Notes under the pieces: generated by a model
The model's database searches: none
Told to the model about the DNA's origin: nothing
The model's input: only the letters and a program-made list of their open reading frames with translations
Assembly: GCF_000002515.2 (NCBI RefSeq)
Contig: NC_006042.1
Span: 186,001-250,000 of the forward strand
Direction: 5' to 3'
DNA: 64,000 nucleotides
DNA from: Kluyveromyces lactis
Lineage: Eukaryota > Ascomycota > Saccharomycetes > Saccharomycetales > Saccharomycetaceae
Shown: positions 18,108 through 27,668 of the stretch, piece by piece
How the letters are laid out: each line of letters opens with the position of its first letter
How positions within the stretch are numbered: the first letter of the stretch is position 1
Position numbers and translations under genes: made by a program

Positions 18108-19548
18108 GTAGTTCCAGGAATTACTTCATATAATGGATCCTTCCAATCACCTGTCCGAAATTTTTTCTATTTTTACTTACATAGGCGTAATTGTTATTAA
18201 CGTAAGGAAAACATTCTTTCCAATCCCGACCGTTATTAATGCATTTACGTTCGAAGGCTTTTTGCTCCTTCTAGAAAAAAGTTTAAAACCTTAATACTTG
18301 AAAGAGGAACACACAAAAAAAAACAATGGCCAAACACCTGCGCTTAGTATGGAAAAGATGGGCTTGTTACTCGTGCCGCTAGTCCACAATTTTGTGAGAC
18401 TTCAATCATCAGTAACCTGTACTTTTAACCGGTTGCCTAAAAGCTCACAGAAGACAAAATGAAATATTATGTAATGCACTATGTTCCCAAAAAGGTATAT
18501 CTTTTCGTACTTGTGAAAACTTAGCATTCAGTAAGCTCGAATATTTCCAAGATAAAAACAAAAAATCGATCACAAAAGAATTTTAGAATCACAAGTTATC
18601 AGTCCATTCACACTATATATATAGTTATCCCCCCATGAGGTAAGTGGCCCGGCAATTGTATTATCTTTTTTTTTTTTTCGTTTATTCCGATTCGAATGCT
18701 AGCAGGGTCCAAATCGCACTCACACAATATGTAAACCGAACCAGAGAGACTTGCATATCTACTTATATAGATGCATACATAATCATACCCCTCTCCTATA
18801 CCCCTCTCTCTTTCTTACATCATTAACACGCATAGTCTTGTCAAATCAACTTTATCTCGAATTTCACAAGGTTTGCCTGCGTTGCTGTGGATTTTCCTTG
18901 GCTTTCATTCCTGTGTGTCCGTTTCTGGTCGTGGTTCCTCTTTTGATAGATAAAAAACAGGCGAAAATCAGTGGGAGTCGGAAAAATATAAAGCTGTATA
19001 CTGGCCGACGCACCCAATTGAACAAATACAGTATTATTTTTCTGCTGTAAGAAGAGCTGAAACTACATAAAATACCTGGGTTCGTGAGTATTATCCCAAA
19101 ACTTGGCCGTTGACAGCTCGAGAATTTTTAGGAAGTTCCTCGGTTCAACTTTATCTTAGCGGTAGCTTTCTTTTTTTTTTCGCTTTTGATTTTTTTGGAC
19201 TTTTCTGACTGTTAAAAGAAAATCCAATAACGATATTCTTAGTTTTAGGGAAACAGATCACCGCAAACAGCAGAAGACAGAGTATTCAAATCCAACAAAA
19301 CCTAATAATAACTAGCTGTTATAGCGTGATCCGATATTCTGGTCGAAGGCAGTGAGAGTAACCGTTCTGGTGAATTTTTTTGCTTCTGCTTTTACAGTTT
19401 TCAACCTTTTTCAATCTCATTTTTTCACTCTTCATCATCAGGTAGAATACTAAGAGACAAAGCTTCTACTGTTATTAGCAAAGGTTGAGAGAAAACAGCG
19501 TGAGCTAGTGAAGTATTTGATACTTTTAGTTGGTTCGATTATACTATT
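18108..19548. other. Long (1.44 kb) upstream region of the zinc-cluster gene
   Basis: This region has no supportable gene. It contains an A-run near 18317-18325, TATATATATAG at ~18612-18622, a C-run TATCCCCCCATG at ~18625-18636, a T-run at 18667-18678, two CCCCT (stress-element-like) sites near 18788 and 18799, and further T-runs near 19170-19190. Length, low coding potential and multiple stress-type motifs suggest a complex promoter and a long leader for the regulator at 19549. Confidence 0.4.
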
Positions 19549-22167
19549 ATGAGGTGTGTTTTGGCTTGTAGTAGGTGTAGGCAACAGAAGATAAGATGCA
19601 TTCATGATGGTAAGCCTCCATGTACGTATTGTCTGCATAAAGGATGCGGTGATGAGTGTGTTTTGACCTATCCTCCACTGAAGACTAATAAGAGTAAGGT
19701 CAACAAGAGGAAGGCTAACAAACCCCTGGGTAATAACAGAAATGGTGATATGTCAGGAGTTGCCGTTGCAGCTGCGGAGACACCTGTCTCTGCAGCAGTA
19801 GCACCACCACCACCACCACCACCAACAGTGACAACGAATAATTTAATCCCAAATGGAGAGCTGCCGCATAATCAGCAAGGGTACTCTCAGGAACGCCGTC
19901 CTGATGCTGTTTTAACTAATCGAAATTTGAACGTTGTCCCTCCTCCTCCGATGGATGCTATTTTTTCACCGGGTGTGATACCGACTATCAATAACGAAAT
20001 GTTACAGTACCAGTCTCTCAAGAACAACGTGCGCGCTCCACTATTCTCATCTATTCAAAGTCTGGTAAGTTCTACTCCAAAGAGCCATATTCTTACAGCT
20101 ATTAAAAGAGTAGAGATTAGTTTCCCTGAGTGTCTTTTCTTCCATATACCAACCTATGAAAATAGGTTAGAAGAAGTAAACCATATTCTTATCGGTGCGC
20201 TGTTGGCTGTTTGCTCTTATTCCAGTCCATTCAAAGTCCCTGATTTGAAATCAGAGTTCAGTTCGGAGGATAAATGGTTAGGAGTCAATTCGTTTCAAGT
20301 GAAACACTCGCTTTATGAGAAGCTGGCTTTGGATGCAATATTTAACAACTGCCACTTTATCAGTAAGCCTGATATCGAAATATGTCAATCGCTTCTCTTA
20401 CTATCTTGTGTCAAATGGGGTCATAATGATTATTTTGCAGCCTGGATGCTGCATGGTTGTGCTGTGAGGATGATACAGGCAATTCAGTTTGACGAAAGGT
20501 TTCAACACAGTTGTAAACAAGACCCGTTGTTGAACGAGCTACGGAATAGAACTTTTTGGTCCGCATTTTGCTTGGATAGAGTTATTTCTACTGGTGAAGG
20601 TCATTGTTTTACAGTCAATCGATTCATGGACGTTGAATTACCACTTCCTGAATCATATTTCTTTGGGCTTTCCGGTGTTAGCAATACCGGTAAAACAAAT
20701 GTTCCATTAAACGGTGATGTATATGGTTTATCCAAAATAAACTCCCAGTCGTCGGATATTGGAATAGAACAAGAAGTCAGTGCTTCTAATACCCAATTGG
20801 CTGCTGCTTTCAATATCCAGTTGAAAAGTAAAGTCACCATTGGTTCTTTTAACAAGTTTTACAAAGCTTACCCCCAATTGTTACTCCAAAACGAAAGATC
20901 CGCCTTCATTAAGTGCTATTCGTTATGGGGCTCCATAAATGAGTACATGATGGACGGTGGTAGAGTAAAAAGGTCGGCTGAGGTTCCATGGGATTTAGAA
21001 AACTCTACTGTTGGGAAAATAACAAAAGAGGTGGATGATTTCTGGAATGTGATACCTGCGGAATGGAAATGGGGGAATTTTGATTATGCCAGTCAACGCC
21101 CATATCATATCAAAAAGCTTTTCATGATAACTTCAATGAATTGCTTGCATTTTTTGACTATAATATTTTGCATTAGGGAATATCTTCCATTTTTACCTTC
21201 AAAAGAATTAGGTCCCTGCGGACCAATCGAACCACCTTTTATGCCACAACCACCATACACAACCTATTGGTCAGATATGTCGAGAAAGTGTTTTGCAGCA
21301 CTACGACAACTTTGTGAAATTTTAAAGGTAGTTTTCGAAACGGAATCTGAAAACACTAAAGGATCTATTAATCTCATCGAATCATCACCTTTCTTCTCAT
21401 TTTGCGCTTTTGTTTGTGCTATCCAGTGCAATTACGGTTCAAATTTCCCTTTCATGGACCCTGACGCAGCTTTATATAAGAAGAATAAAGACAAAAATCT
21501 ATCATATTGCTATAAAATGGTATTAAAGATTCTCAAGTCAAGGGAGAGTTTTTGCCCAGTCACTAAGAACTGGTTGCATATGGTTTTCAAAGTTCAGGAG
21601 ATGTATAAATCTGTTGCTGGTAGCAGGACTAGCAGCAAGGTAGTCCCGAACGGCTCAGAACAAACCCAGACTTATGTTCCTATCCAGCCGACAATTTTGA
21701 ATCCTAATTCATCTCAAAATACGTTCCAGCGTCCTGCGGACCCCCCTGGTATATCACAAAGCACCGCACAAAGAATTCAGAACCAATCTCTTCCAAACTA
21801 TGGTGCCCCACTGCCGTTGGGTCAGTTGATGTCACCATCAGATTCAATGGCAAGCAATCGAGATCAACTACCCTCGGGCTCGAGCTCACTCATTCCAGAT
21901 AGCAGTTCCTCGATTATAGTGGGCACTGGCTCAGATGGGATTTTTGGCTCTAATATTGGAAATAGCGAAAACAACGGATTACTTACGAACAGTAAAACCA
22001 CACCAGTACTTCAACATGCTACGACGACCTCGGACATTGCTTCAGGATCTTCATCCAATCCAAGTAGCACCCCTAGATTCCCTATAGAAGTGGAACCTGA
22101 GACGGATAAATTATCGCTCTTATTTTCGGATCAAGAATTTGAGATGTTGATGCAATTTTCCAAATAG
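19549..22167 (+). CDS. Fungal Zn(2)Cys(6) transcription factor, unassigned
   Basis: The 872-aa protein begins almost directly with a zinc cluster: Cys 7, 10, 17, 25, 28 and 37 in the spacing C-x2-C-x6-C-x7-C-x2-C-x8-C. A basic linker (KTNKSKVNKRKANK) and a proline run (~residues 85-93) follow. The middle region (~190-560) matches the fungal-specific transcription-factor domain in style, for example LLLSCVKWGHNDYFAAWML and RTFWSAFCLDRVISTGEG. The tail is Ser/Asn/Gln-rich with an acidic end (EPETDKLSLLFSDQEFEML) that may be an activation domain. I cannot match it to a named S. cerevisiae factor. It would bind CGG-type half sites as a dimer, by family knowledge. Confidence 0.85.
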   Translation: MRCVLACSRCRQQKIRCIHDGKPPCTYCLHKGCGDECVLTYPPLKTNKSKVNKRKANKPLGNNRNGDMSGVAVAAAETPVSAAVAPPPPPPPTVTTNNLIPNGELPHNQQGYSQERRPDAVLTNRNLNVVPPPPMDAIFSPGVIPTINNEMLQYQSLKNNVRAPLFSSIQSLVSSTPKSHILTAIKRVEISFPECLFFHIPTYENRLEEVNHILIGALLAVCSYSSPFKVPDLKSEFSSEDKWLGVNSFQVKHSLYEKLALDAIFNNCHFISKPDIEICQSLLLLSCVKWGHNDYFAAWMLHGCAVRMIQAIQFDERFQHSCKQDPLLNELRNRTFWSAFCLDRVISTGEGHCFTVNRFMDVELPLPESYFFGLSGVSNTGKTNVPLNGDVYGLSKINSQSSDIGIEQEVSASNTQLAAAFNIQLKSKVTIGSFNKFYKAYPQLLLQNERSAFIKCYSLWGSINEYMMDGGRVKRSAEVPWDLENSTVGKITKEVDDFWNVIPAEWKWGNFDYASQRPYHIKKLFMITSMNCLHFLTIIFCIREYLPFLPSKELGPCGPIEPPFMPQPPYTTYWSDMSRKCFAALRQLCEILKVVFETESENTKGSINLIESSPFFSFCAFVCAIQCNYGSNFPFMDPDAALYKKNKDKNLSYCYKMVLKILKSRESFCPVTKNWLHMVFKVQEMYKSVAGSRTSSKVVPNGSEQTQTYVPIQPTILNPNSSQNTFQRPADPPGISQSTAQRIQNQSLPNYGAPLPLGQLMSPSDSMASNRDQLPSGSSSLIPDSSSSIIVGTGSDGIFGSNIGNSENNGLLTNSKTTPVLQHATTTSDIASGSSSNPSSTPRFPIEVEPETDKLSLLFSDQEFEMLMQFSK

Positions 22168-22729
22168 GTAAGGTGAAAAATTCCTAAGCCTTAAATTGTA
22201 ACACTATTTCATTGAATATTATAAACAAAAAGTTTTGGCATATTAAACCTCAAGTTAACACTGGCAAAGTTTCTCACCAAAGACTACATAAATTGCTATG
22301 AAAAATGCAAAACAAAAAAAACACAAAACAAGAAAGGACTACGAAGTTCTAACAAAGAAGTGGACAAGGAAGTAGGTTTTGCATCCGTCTTCATATACTA
22401 ATCTGTTATTTTTGTCAGAGTGATAATCGTGTATGTATATGATAACATTATTCCCCAACGGACGCACAATTGTTTTTTTCTAATTCTTTTCATAAAACTA
22501 CGTAGATCAACGGTTAACGGAAGTAAACGTTTGTAATACTATTCAGAGATTCTCACGATTCCAGAGGACAGGTGCGCTCAGCAATGCTTTAATATGTGCT
22601 GTCGTCGTTTTTATATCCATTAGTCTTTTATTATGGTGGTGACAGTATTAATTAGCCTTGTGATACATCATCGTAAACGTTTCACGTGATCTTGTTTCTT
22701 TTTGACAATTTTTCAAGTCTTCAATTTTA
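22168..22729. other. Intergenic region between zinc-cluster gene and RPA43
   Basis: AT-rich sequence with an A-run near 22314-22321, a T-run near 22473-22479 and one CACGTG at 22683-22688 (TTCACGTGAT). No open frame or RNA gene is supported. Confidence 0.4.
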
Positions 22730-22752
22730 GCGATGAGATGAGATGAGATGAA
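22705..22752. promoter_or_regulatory. RRPE and PAC elements of RPA43
   Basis: GACAATTTTTCAAG (RRPE-like, ~22704-22717) is followed by GCGATGAGATGAGATGAG starting at 22730, a textbook PAC element (GCGATGAG) extended by GATGA repeats. It lies ~105-130 bp upstream of the ATG at 22858. PAC plus RRPE is the hallmark of RNA polymerase I/III subunit and ribosome-biogenesis promoters in Saccharomycetaceae, which agrees with the RPA43 call. Confidence 0.8.
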
Positions 22753-22857
22753 ATAGGTTGAGGAAGAATACAATCCGGGCAAAGCTCGAGTGTTGTCTCA
22801 TCTTCATCTTCCAGTGGCAACTTCCCATCACTACTATCACAAACGCAGAGTCTATAA

Positions 22858-23721
22858 ATGAAAAGATCATCCGAAGAAGTGAAGGCTCTACGCCTGATCA
22901 AGAGATTTAAAAAGACAAGTAAGAATCCAATTGATGAGGAAGATGGATGTTCTAAATGTATAGTAAGGGTTCCGGTGTTCATGTACGTTTCTCTGGCACC
23001 AATTTATCAGCAACTACCTAAGGAAGGTATTATGAGACAACATCTTAACGGAATGGTTATGAAATACAATGCCGATGTTGGAGGAGTTATCCTGGGATAT
23101 GAAAACCTATCGATTCTTGGTGAAGAACCTACTGAGGAAGATGAGAAACTGATGAAGTTAACAGCGGATACTCCATTTGCTTTCACTTGGTGTAACGTTG
23201 AAGTTATCGTGTGGCAACCTCAGGTTGGTGATACCATTGAAGGTTGGATTTTCATCCAATCTGCGTCCCACATTGGTCTTTTGATCCACGATGCTTTCAA
23301 CGCAAGCATTAAAAAAAACAACATTCCTAATGATTGGACGTTCATTCATAACGAAGAGACCACTGAAAACGGACAAGACTCTACAGATGATAGAAAATTC
23401 CAATCCCTTGGTCATTGGGTCGATGGTAATGGCCAACAACTCGGTGGTAAACTAAAATTCAAAGTAAAAAATGTTTACACTACTGGCAGAATGGTTTCAT
23501 TGGAAGGTACCCTACTTGACGATTCTGCTAGAGGTTCCCATTCAGAAGCGGAAAACTTACCTGTAGTTTCAAACAAGAAAATTGTTTTCGATGATGAAGT
23601 TTCTAAAGAGAATACAGATTCACACAAAGAACTGGAATTGTCGGTGGTCAAGGAAGATAATGGAGATGAAATTATTTATGAAAAAGACTCCAGTGATAGC
23701 GACAGTAGTGAGAGTGATTAA
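22858..23721 (+). CDS. RPA43: RNA polymerase I subunit A43
   Basis: The 287-aa protein is an Rpb7/Rpa43-type stalk subunit. The N-terminal RNP-like part contains [14 protein letters not shown] and [12 protein letters not shown]; the OB-fold part has [17 protein letters not shown] and [16 protein letters not shown] very acidic tail ends [11 protein letters not shown]. With Rpa14 it forms the Pol I stalk that binds the initiation factor Rrn3 in the nucleolus. S. cerevisiae Rpa43 is ~326 aa. The gene lies beside MTW1, and the next genes interleave YOR and YAL members, as expected of a pre-duplication order. The PAC/RRPE promoter supports the function. Confidence 0.95.
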   Translation: MKRSSEEVKALRLIKRFKKTSKNPIDEEDGCSKCIVRVPVFMYVSLAPIYQQLPKEGIMRQHLNGMVMKYNADVGGVILGYENLSILGEEPTEEDEKLMKLTADTPFAFTWCNVEVIVWQPQVGDTIEGWIFIQSASHIGLLIHDAFNASIKKNNIPNDWTFIHNEETTENGQDSTDDRKFQSLGHWVDGNGQQLGGKLKFKVKNVYTTGRMVSLEGTLLDDSARGSHSEAENLPVVSNKKIVFDDEVSKENTDSHKELELSVVKEDNGDEIIYEKDSSDSDSSESD

Positions 23722-23982
23722 AGTGAGACTAGTTTATATGAAATTATTTCTAGAGCCATATGTGTATTAAATAATACTAACTATTTCTATTCCATCTTTA
23801 ATTCAGTTACTGGTTGTATAATATTTTGTCAGTTTGTATGCACTTTCTAATTATTCAAGTGTTCGCGAAAATAAAAACAGAACATAAAAGATCAACAAAC
23901 GCAGGAAAACAGAACAGAGCAGAATAGCTCCAAGTGACCTGGACTCTACAGCCACTTAGTGAGGTCACTTTAAAAATATCCA

Positions 23983-24849
23983 ATGACTACACCAACTATG
24001 CAGAGTACGTCCTTGTTGACGGAACATTTGGGTTATCCACCAATTTCTTTAGTTGACGACATTATCAATGCCGTCAATGAGATTATGTACAAGTGCACTA
24101 ATGCGATGGAGAAGTATTTAATGCAAAGGAATATCATTGGGAAGAAAGATTTCTCTGACGAAATTAAAATAGGTACCGCCAAACTAGAATCTTTGTTGGA
24201 AAACTCTGTGGATAAGAACTTTGATAAACTTGAGCTCTATGTGTTAAGGAATATATTATCCATACCCTCTGATCTACTTGAAGAAAATAGATTTAGATTA
24301 CTACATCACGAGAAGCTTGTATTAACTGATTCAGCTACTCGCGCTCATACGGATACATCTATTGAGCAGAAACTACAAGAAATAGAAAGACAATATCAGT
24401 TGAATGTTATGTTGAGGGATAGAATTCAGAACACCAAGGAACTCCTTACGGAAGTGGTACAATTCAAGAAAAAGGTGATAGATCTTCTACGATGCGACGA
24501 TAACTTGACAACTGCGTTGCATGAATTATGGGACGATCTAAAACCTCTAGATGTGGCTGTTAAGCTTATTACAACAAGATTAAAGCAGATATATTTGGAG
24601 AATGAGGAATTCTATTCGATTGACCAAGTAAACAGACTGGTGAAAAGGTATAATGAATTGAGAAATACTTCAATTGTGAGAAACGGCTACATTGATAAAA
24701 AATCTCAACATATTTTAGATGAATTACACATTAGTGTTAATTCAACTCAGAACAATGAAGATTCTACAAATACCTCTATTCGATCATTGCAGGAAGATGA
24801 TCCTGAAATAGAACATCCAGATTGGTCATCGATGCAGAAGGTAATATAA
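23983..24849 (+). CDS. MTW1: Kinetochore MIND/Mis12 complex subunit Mtw1
   Basis: The 288-aa protein is nearly identical at its N-terminus to S. cerevisiae Mtw1 (~289 aa): STSLLTEHLGYPPISLVDD, then NAVNEIMYKCTNAMEKYL and AKLESLLENSVDKNFDKLE. The rest is coiled coil. Mtw1 pairs with Nnf1 in the MIND complex, which links the inner kinetochore (CENP-C/Mif2, COMA) to the Ndc80 complex. The ATG at 23983 gives an N-terminus collinear with S. cerevisiae. A TACTAAC at 23775 upstream has no donor site and is not taken as an intron. Confidence 0.97.
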   Translation: MTTPTMQSTSLLTEHLGYPPISLVDDIINAVNEIMYKCTNAMEKYLMQRNIIGKKDFSDEIKIGTAKLESLLENSVDKNFDKLELYVLRNILSIPSDLLEENRFRLLHHEKLVLTDSATRAHTDTSIEQKLQEIERQYQLNVMLRDRIQNTKELLTEVVQFKKKVIDLLRCDDNLTTALHELWDDLKPLDVAVKLITTRLKQIYLENEEFYSIDQVNRLVKRYNELRNTSIVRNGYIDKKSQHILDELHISVNSTQNNEDSTNTSIRSLQEDDPEIEHPDWSSMQKVI

Positions 24850-25472
24850 CCTCTGCATCTACAATTCTAAATGGAGAAAATACACGTGAGCTGGGATCAC
24901 GTATCCTGATGGAAATTAGTTAACAATAAACTTTGACTTAATATTATTAAACAGTGATATAGTAATTAAATAATAGAGGATGAATAAAATAAATGACAGT
25001 GCCAGTACCCTAAAAAGTAACGGGAATAATTAAAGTCGAAACATGATAAAAAAATAAAAAGTCGATACAGTACCGAAAATGATGAACGCCTAGGATAATA
25101 AAATAATGTAATGAGAAAAAATGAAATACAATGTAAAAGTCCGCCTAGTTGATTAATAGGTAAAAGAAAAAAGAATTAGCGAAGTGATTGATGCGAATAG
25201 AATAATATATCCCGAAATTAATAATGATGAGTGATGATAATACAATGATACTGTCGGGGAATAGGAAACAAATAAATGGTAAAATCAGTCTAGAAGAAGG
25301 AGGAAAAGAAAAAAAAAGTTGAAATAGAAAACCTGAAATCAAGTCCACAAGTGGGTGGACACATGATGATGAATGATTTGTTTAGAAACTGTGAAAAATT
25401 GGGTATCGTGTGAGAGTCTTTGTACCTGGAGTCGATAACAGGGACAGTAAAGATGAGCTTAGTGATAAGAAG
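24850..25472. other. Convergent 3' region MTW1/SWIRM gene
   Basis: This 623-bp gap is strongly AT-rich and purine-biased on the plus strand, with many AATAAAAT-type sequences and one CACGTG at 24883-24888. It separates two converging genes and is longer than the other convergent gaps here (46-62 bp for SHG1/POP4 and AIM22/PTR3). I see no gene or RNA fold in it. Confidence 0.4.
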
Positions 25473-26747
25473 TTACAAAAACCTCTTGAAATGAGAATCC
25501 TGCAACCAACCTATTTTCTCATAGGCAGCAAATAGTCTGGAGGCTTTGTTTACATCGATACGACATGCCTTTTGAGCATCTGTCCTCCTGAATGGCATAC
25601 CTTGTTTTAAACGATGCACCTTTTCAATGAAAAATCTTCTCTTAGAATCCAGGTATAAATCGCAAGGTAATCTTAAGATTTGAGCTAAAACTAATTCAGC
25701 AGGATGCAATTTATTTCTCAAAGGATCATGAGATAAATCCATTGATGAACCCTTCCAATCAACTTTTAAGCATTTGTTGTTATTCGGAGGTAGAGTATCC
25801 AACGAAGGAGAATAGTCAGGCAACTTTTCCCAGGACATGTTAACCGTATGGTGATGATGGTTAGCCGAGGAGGAGCCTGCAGCAGTAGTGATGGATGAAT
25901 GAGATAGTGGTGATGGGTGATGGTGAGAAACGGGTTTCCTCCTTGAAACAGGAGTTACCGGTCTTTGTCTTGGTAAATAAGGAACAGCAGAAGAGTCATC
26001 GGAAGTGGCACCACCATTTCTAGTACTAGTGGTATTACCGCCTGTGGTACGTCTTGTTCTGTAAACCCTTTCGAAATCGGAATTCGAAGCATAGGTCTTG
26101 TTCGAAGTTCTGGTTCTTCTGGTGTATCTTGAAATAGGAGAAACACTTCTTCCGCCAAAGTTGGAAGATATTTTTGGTTTCAGAACTTTATACTGGGACA
26201 AAAAGGCATTTATGTGCAATTGATAAGTCTTGGTTCCGTTTTCCTTATTGTAATTGTCCCAAACACCTTTCACAACGATCCCATCGAGAGACGACTCTTC
26301 AGGGTGTTCTTGTTGTTGGTCAATTTCCTTCAGTTTGATCTCCAATCCTGTGATATTAAGCGGTTGGTTTCCTCTAGCAACAACCGATCCATCTTCGGCA
26401 GAAGTGTGCGAGGTATTGCGATGCGTATCTGTTTCTTTAGGAGAAAGTGGCGGGGAGGGGATCAGGTACTCGTCTACAGGTTCGTACAGAGCAGCATCAC
26501 GGCCAGCCATGGGCCTTGGTGCCAACAAAGTGAACCCGTTCCCAAGTATCACAGCACGTGAACCTGTTTCATCCTGAGTAATATTCTTATCGATGCTATT
26601 TGCATTACGCGAACCGTTAGCATCGGATGTATTTGCCAGAATCCTTTCGTTCAAACTCGAGATAATGTTAGAAGTGCCCTTCGGGTGTACTATCGTACCT
26701 TGCCCTTGCAATTGTATGTGTTCTGGACGAGGTGAATTGAATTCCAT
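25473..26747 (-). CDS. SWIRM-domain protein, Fun19/YOR338W family
   Basis: The 424-aa protein has a low-complexity Ser/Pro/His-rich N-terminal two thirds and a C-terminal SWIRM domain at ~340-424. Its recognisable parts are DPLRNKLHPAELVLAQILRL, LDSKRRFFIEKVHRLKQG and CRIDVNKASRLFAAYEKIGW. S. cerevisiae has two duplicate copies, FUN19 (YAL034C) and YOR338W; this is their single pre-duplication counterpart, in the expected place between MTW1 and KRE5. Function is unknown; SWIRM domains bind DNA or chromatin proteins. The open frame extends to a TTG at 26792, and the first ATG is at 26747. A PAC-like GCGATGAGATGAG lies ~70 bp upstream (26818-26830). Confidence 0.88.
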   Translation of the reverse strand: MEFNSPRPEHIQLQGQGTIVHPKGTSNIISSLNERILANTSDANGSRNANSIDKNITQDETGSRAVILGNGFTLLAPRPMAGRDAALYEPVDEYLIPSPPLSPKETDTHRNTSHTSAEDGSVVARGNQPLNITGLEIKLKEIDQQQEHPEESSLDGIVVKGVWDNYNKENGTKTYQLHINAFLSQYKVLKPKISSNFGGRSVSPISRYTRRTRTSNKTYASNSDFERVYRTRRTTGGNTTSTRNGGATSDDSSAVPYLPRQRPVTPVSRRKPVSHHHPSPLSHSSITTAAGSSSANHHHHTVNMSWEKLPDYSPSLDTLPPNNNKCLKVDWKGSSMDLSHDPLRNKLHPAELVLAQILRLPCDLYLDSKRRFFIEKVHRLKQGMPFRRTDAQKACRIDVNKASRLFAAYEKIGWLQDSHFKRFL

Positions 26748-27612
26748 TTGTGTTGTGTAAGTTAGAAAGTTTCTTTTTTTTTCTCTGTTCAAGTTTCTTT
26801 TAAATTTAATAATAATGCGATGAGATGAGTATAATCAATTCAAAAACAAACCGATAAAATAATATTCTTTTTCAATTAGTAGCTAGATTCGGGACGATTG
26901 CAATTGGATATCAATTGAAATACTAATCGTTTGTGTATATGATTGCTCTCTTGAGACAATTCAATTCAACTCAATCAATAATTTAGTACTTTTCTCCGTA
27001 TCAACAACAATGATAAAAACATAAATAGTAGATAGTTCAAGTACCAGACTGACTCAAAAATAAAAACACTCAACTGTATATTTATACCAGGAGACGGGGC
27101 AAAACAAACAAATCCGAACAAAAAAATGCCTTTCTCTCAGTTTCTTTCTGCAATGATGTATCCAGAAACAGAAACAGTCACTCCGTGTTTTCTGGTATCT
27201 TTTTGATTTTTTTTTTTCTTGACATAATACAAAAGTAAGACAAAACTCAAGGTGAAAGAAAGCCCGAAGTAAAGGTCAATTGCCGTCAGCAATAGTGCGA
27301 TTTGTAAGTGACTTTACAAGCCTCTTAGCAGTGGGGTGTTCGGTCATGGTTATTCCATGGCCGAGGTCCCTTTTAGCCTCTTTTTACCCACTCTCAGTTC
27401 AATCATGTTACTCTCTCTGCTTTCTGGCCGTATGTCACTGGTTACCATGGAACTGTTTTGGGGGGAAGAGAAGCCAGAGACATCAGATGGTGCGTTGATT
27501 TCTGTGTCGCCTGACGCCAGTAACGGGGGTCAAAAAAAAGAAAAGTGCTTACTAAGGGAAGATGACTTAATGGAAAATAAAAGAAACGGCGGAAAGTCGT
27601 TTCTTTTTTAAA
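26748..27612. promoter_or_regulatory. SWIRM-gene upstream region with PAC-like element
   Basis: GCGATGAGATGAG at 26818-26830 is a strong PAC match on the plus strand, while the gene is on the minus strand. The rest of this 865-bp region includes T-runs (~26774-26782, 27209-27218), TATATTTATACC at ~27077-27088, and a GC-richer part (27280-27500) with short open frames that I do not accept as genes. Confidence 0.45.
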
Positions 27613-27641
27613 GAATTGCACGTGAATATCACGTGCAATTC
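27613..27641. repeat. Perfect 12-bp inverted repeat with two CACGTG sites
   Basis: Arms GAATTGCACGTG (27613-27624) and CACGTGCAATTC (27630-27641) are exact reverse complements around a 5-nt AATAT loop. It lies 28 bp beyond the CHA4-type gene's stop codon and follows a run of six T (27604-27609). It could be a paired bHLH binding site, a terminator-like hairpin, or both. Confidence 0.7.
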
Positions 27642-27668
27642 AGCACCACAACGGTCCTCCTCCTTTCT

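Noticed and set aside
23775-23805. TACTAAC with a downstream CAG, as an intron before MTW1
   Set aside because: No GTATGT-type donor lies at a usable distance, and the MTW1 N-terminus is already collinear with its S. cerevisiae counterpart.
27280-27611. Two overlapping plus-strand frames in the SWIRM-gene upstream region
   Set aside because: Low-quality composition, no similarity to a known protein; more likely GC-richer promoter DNA.
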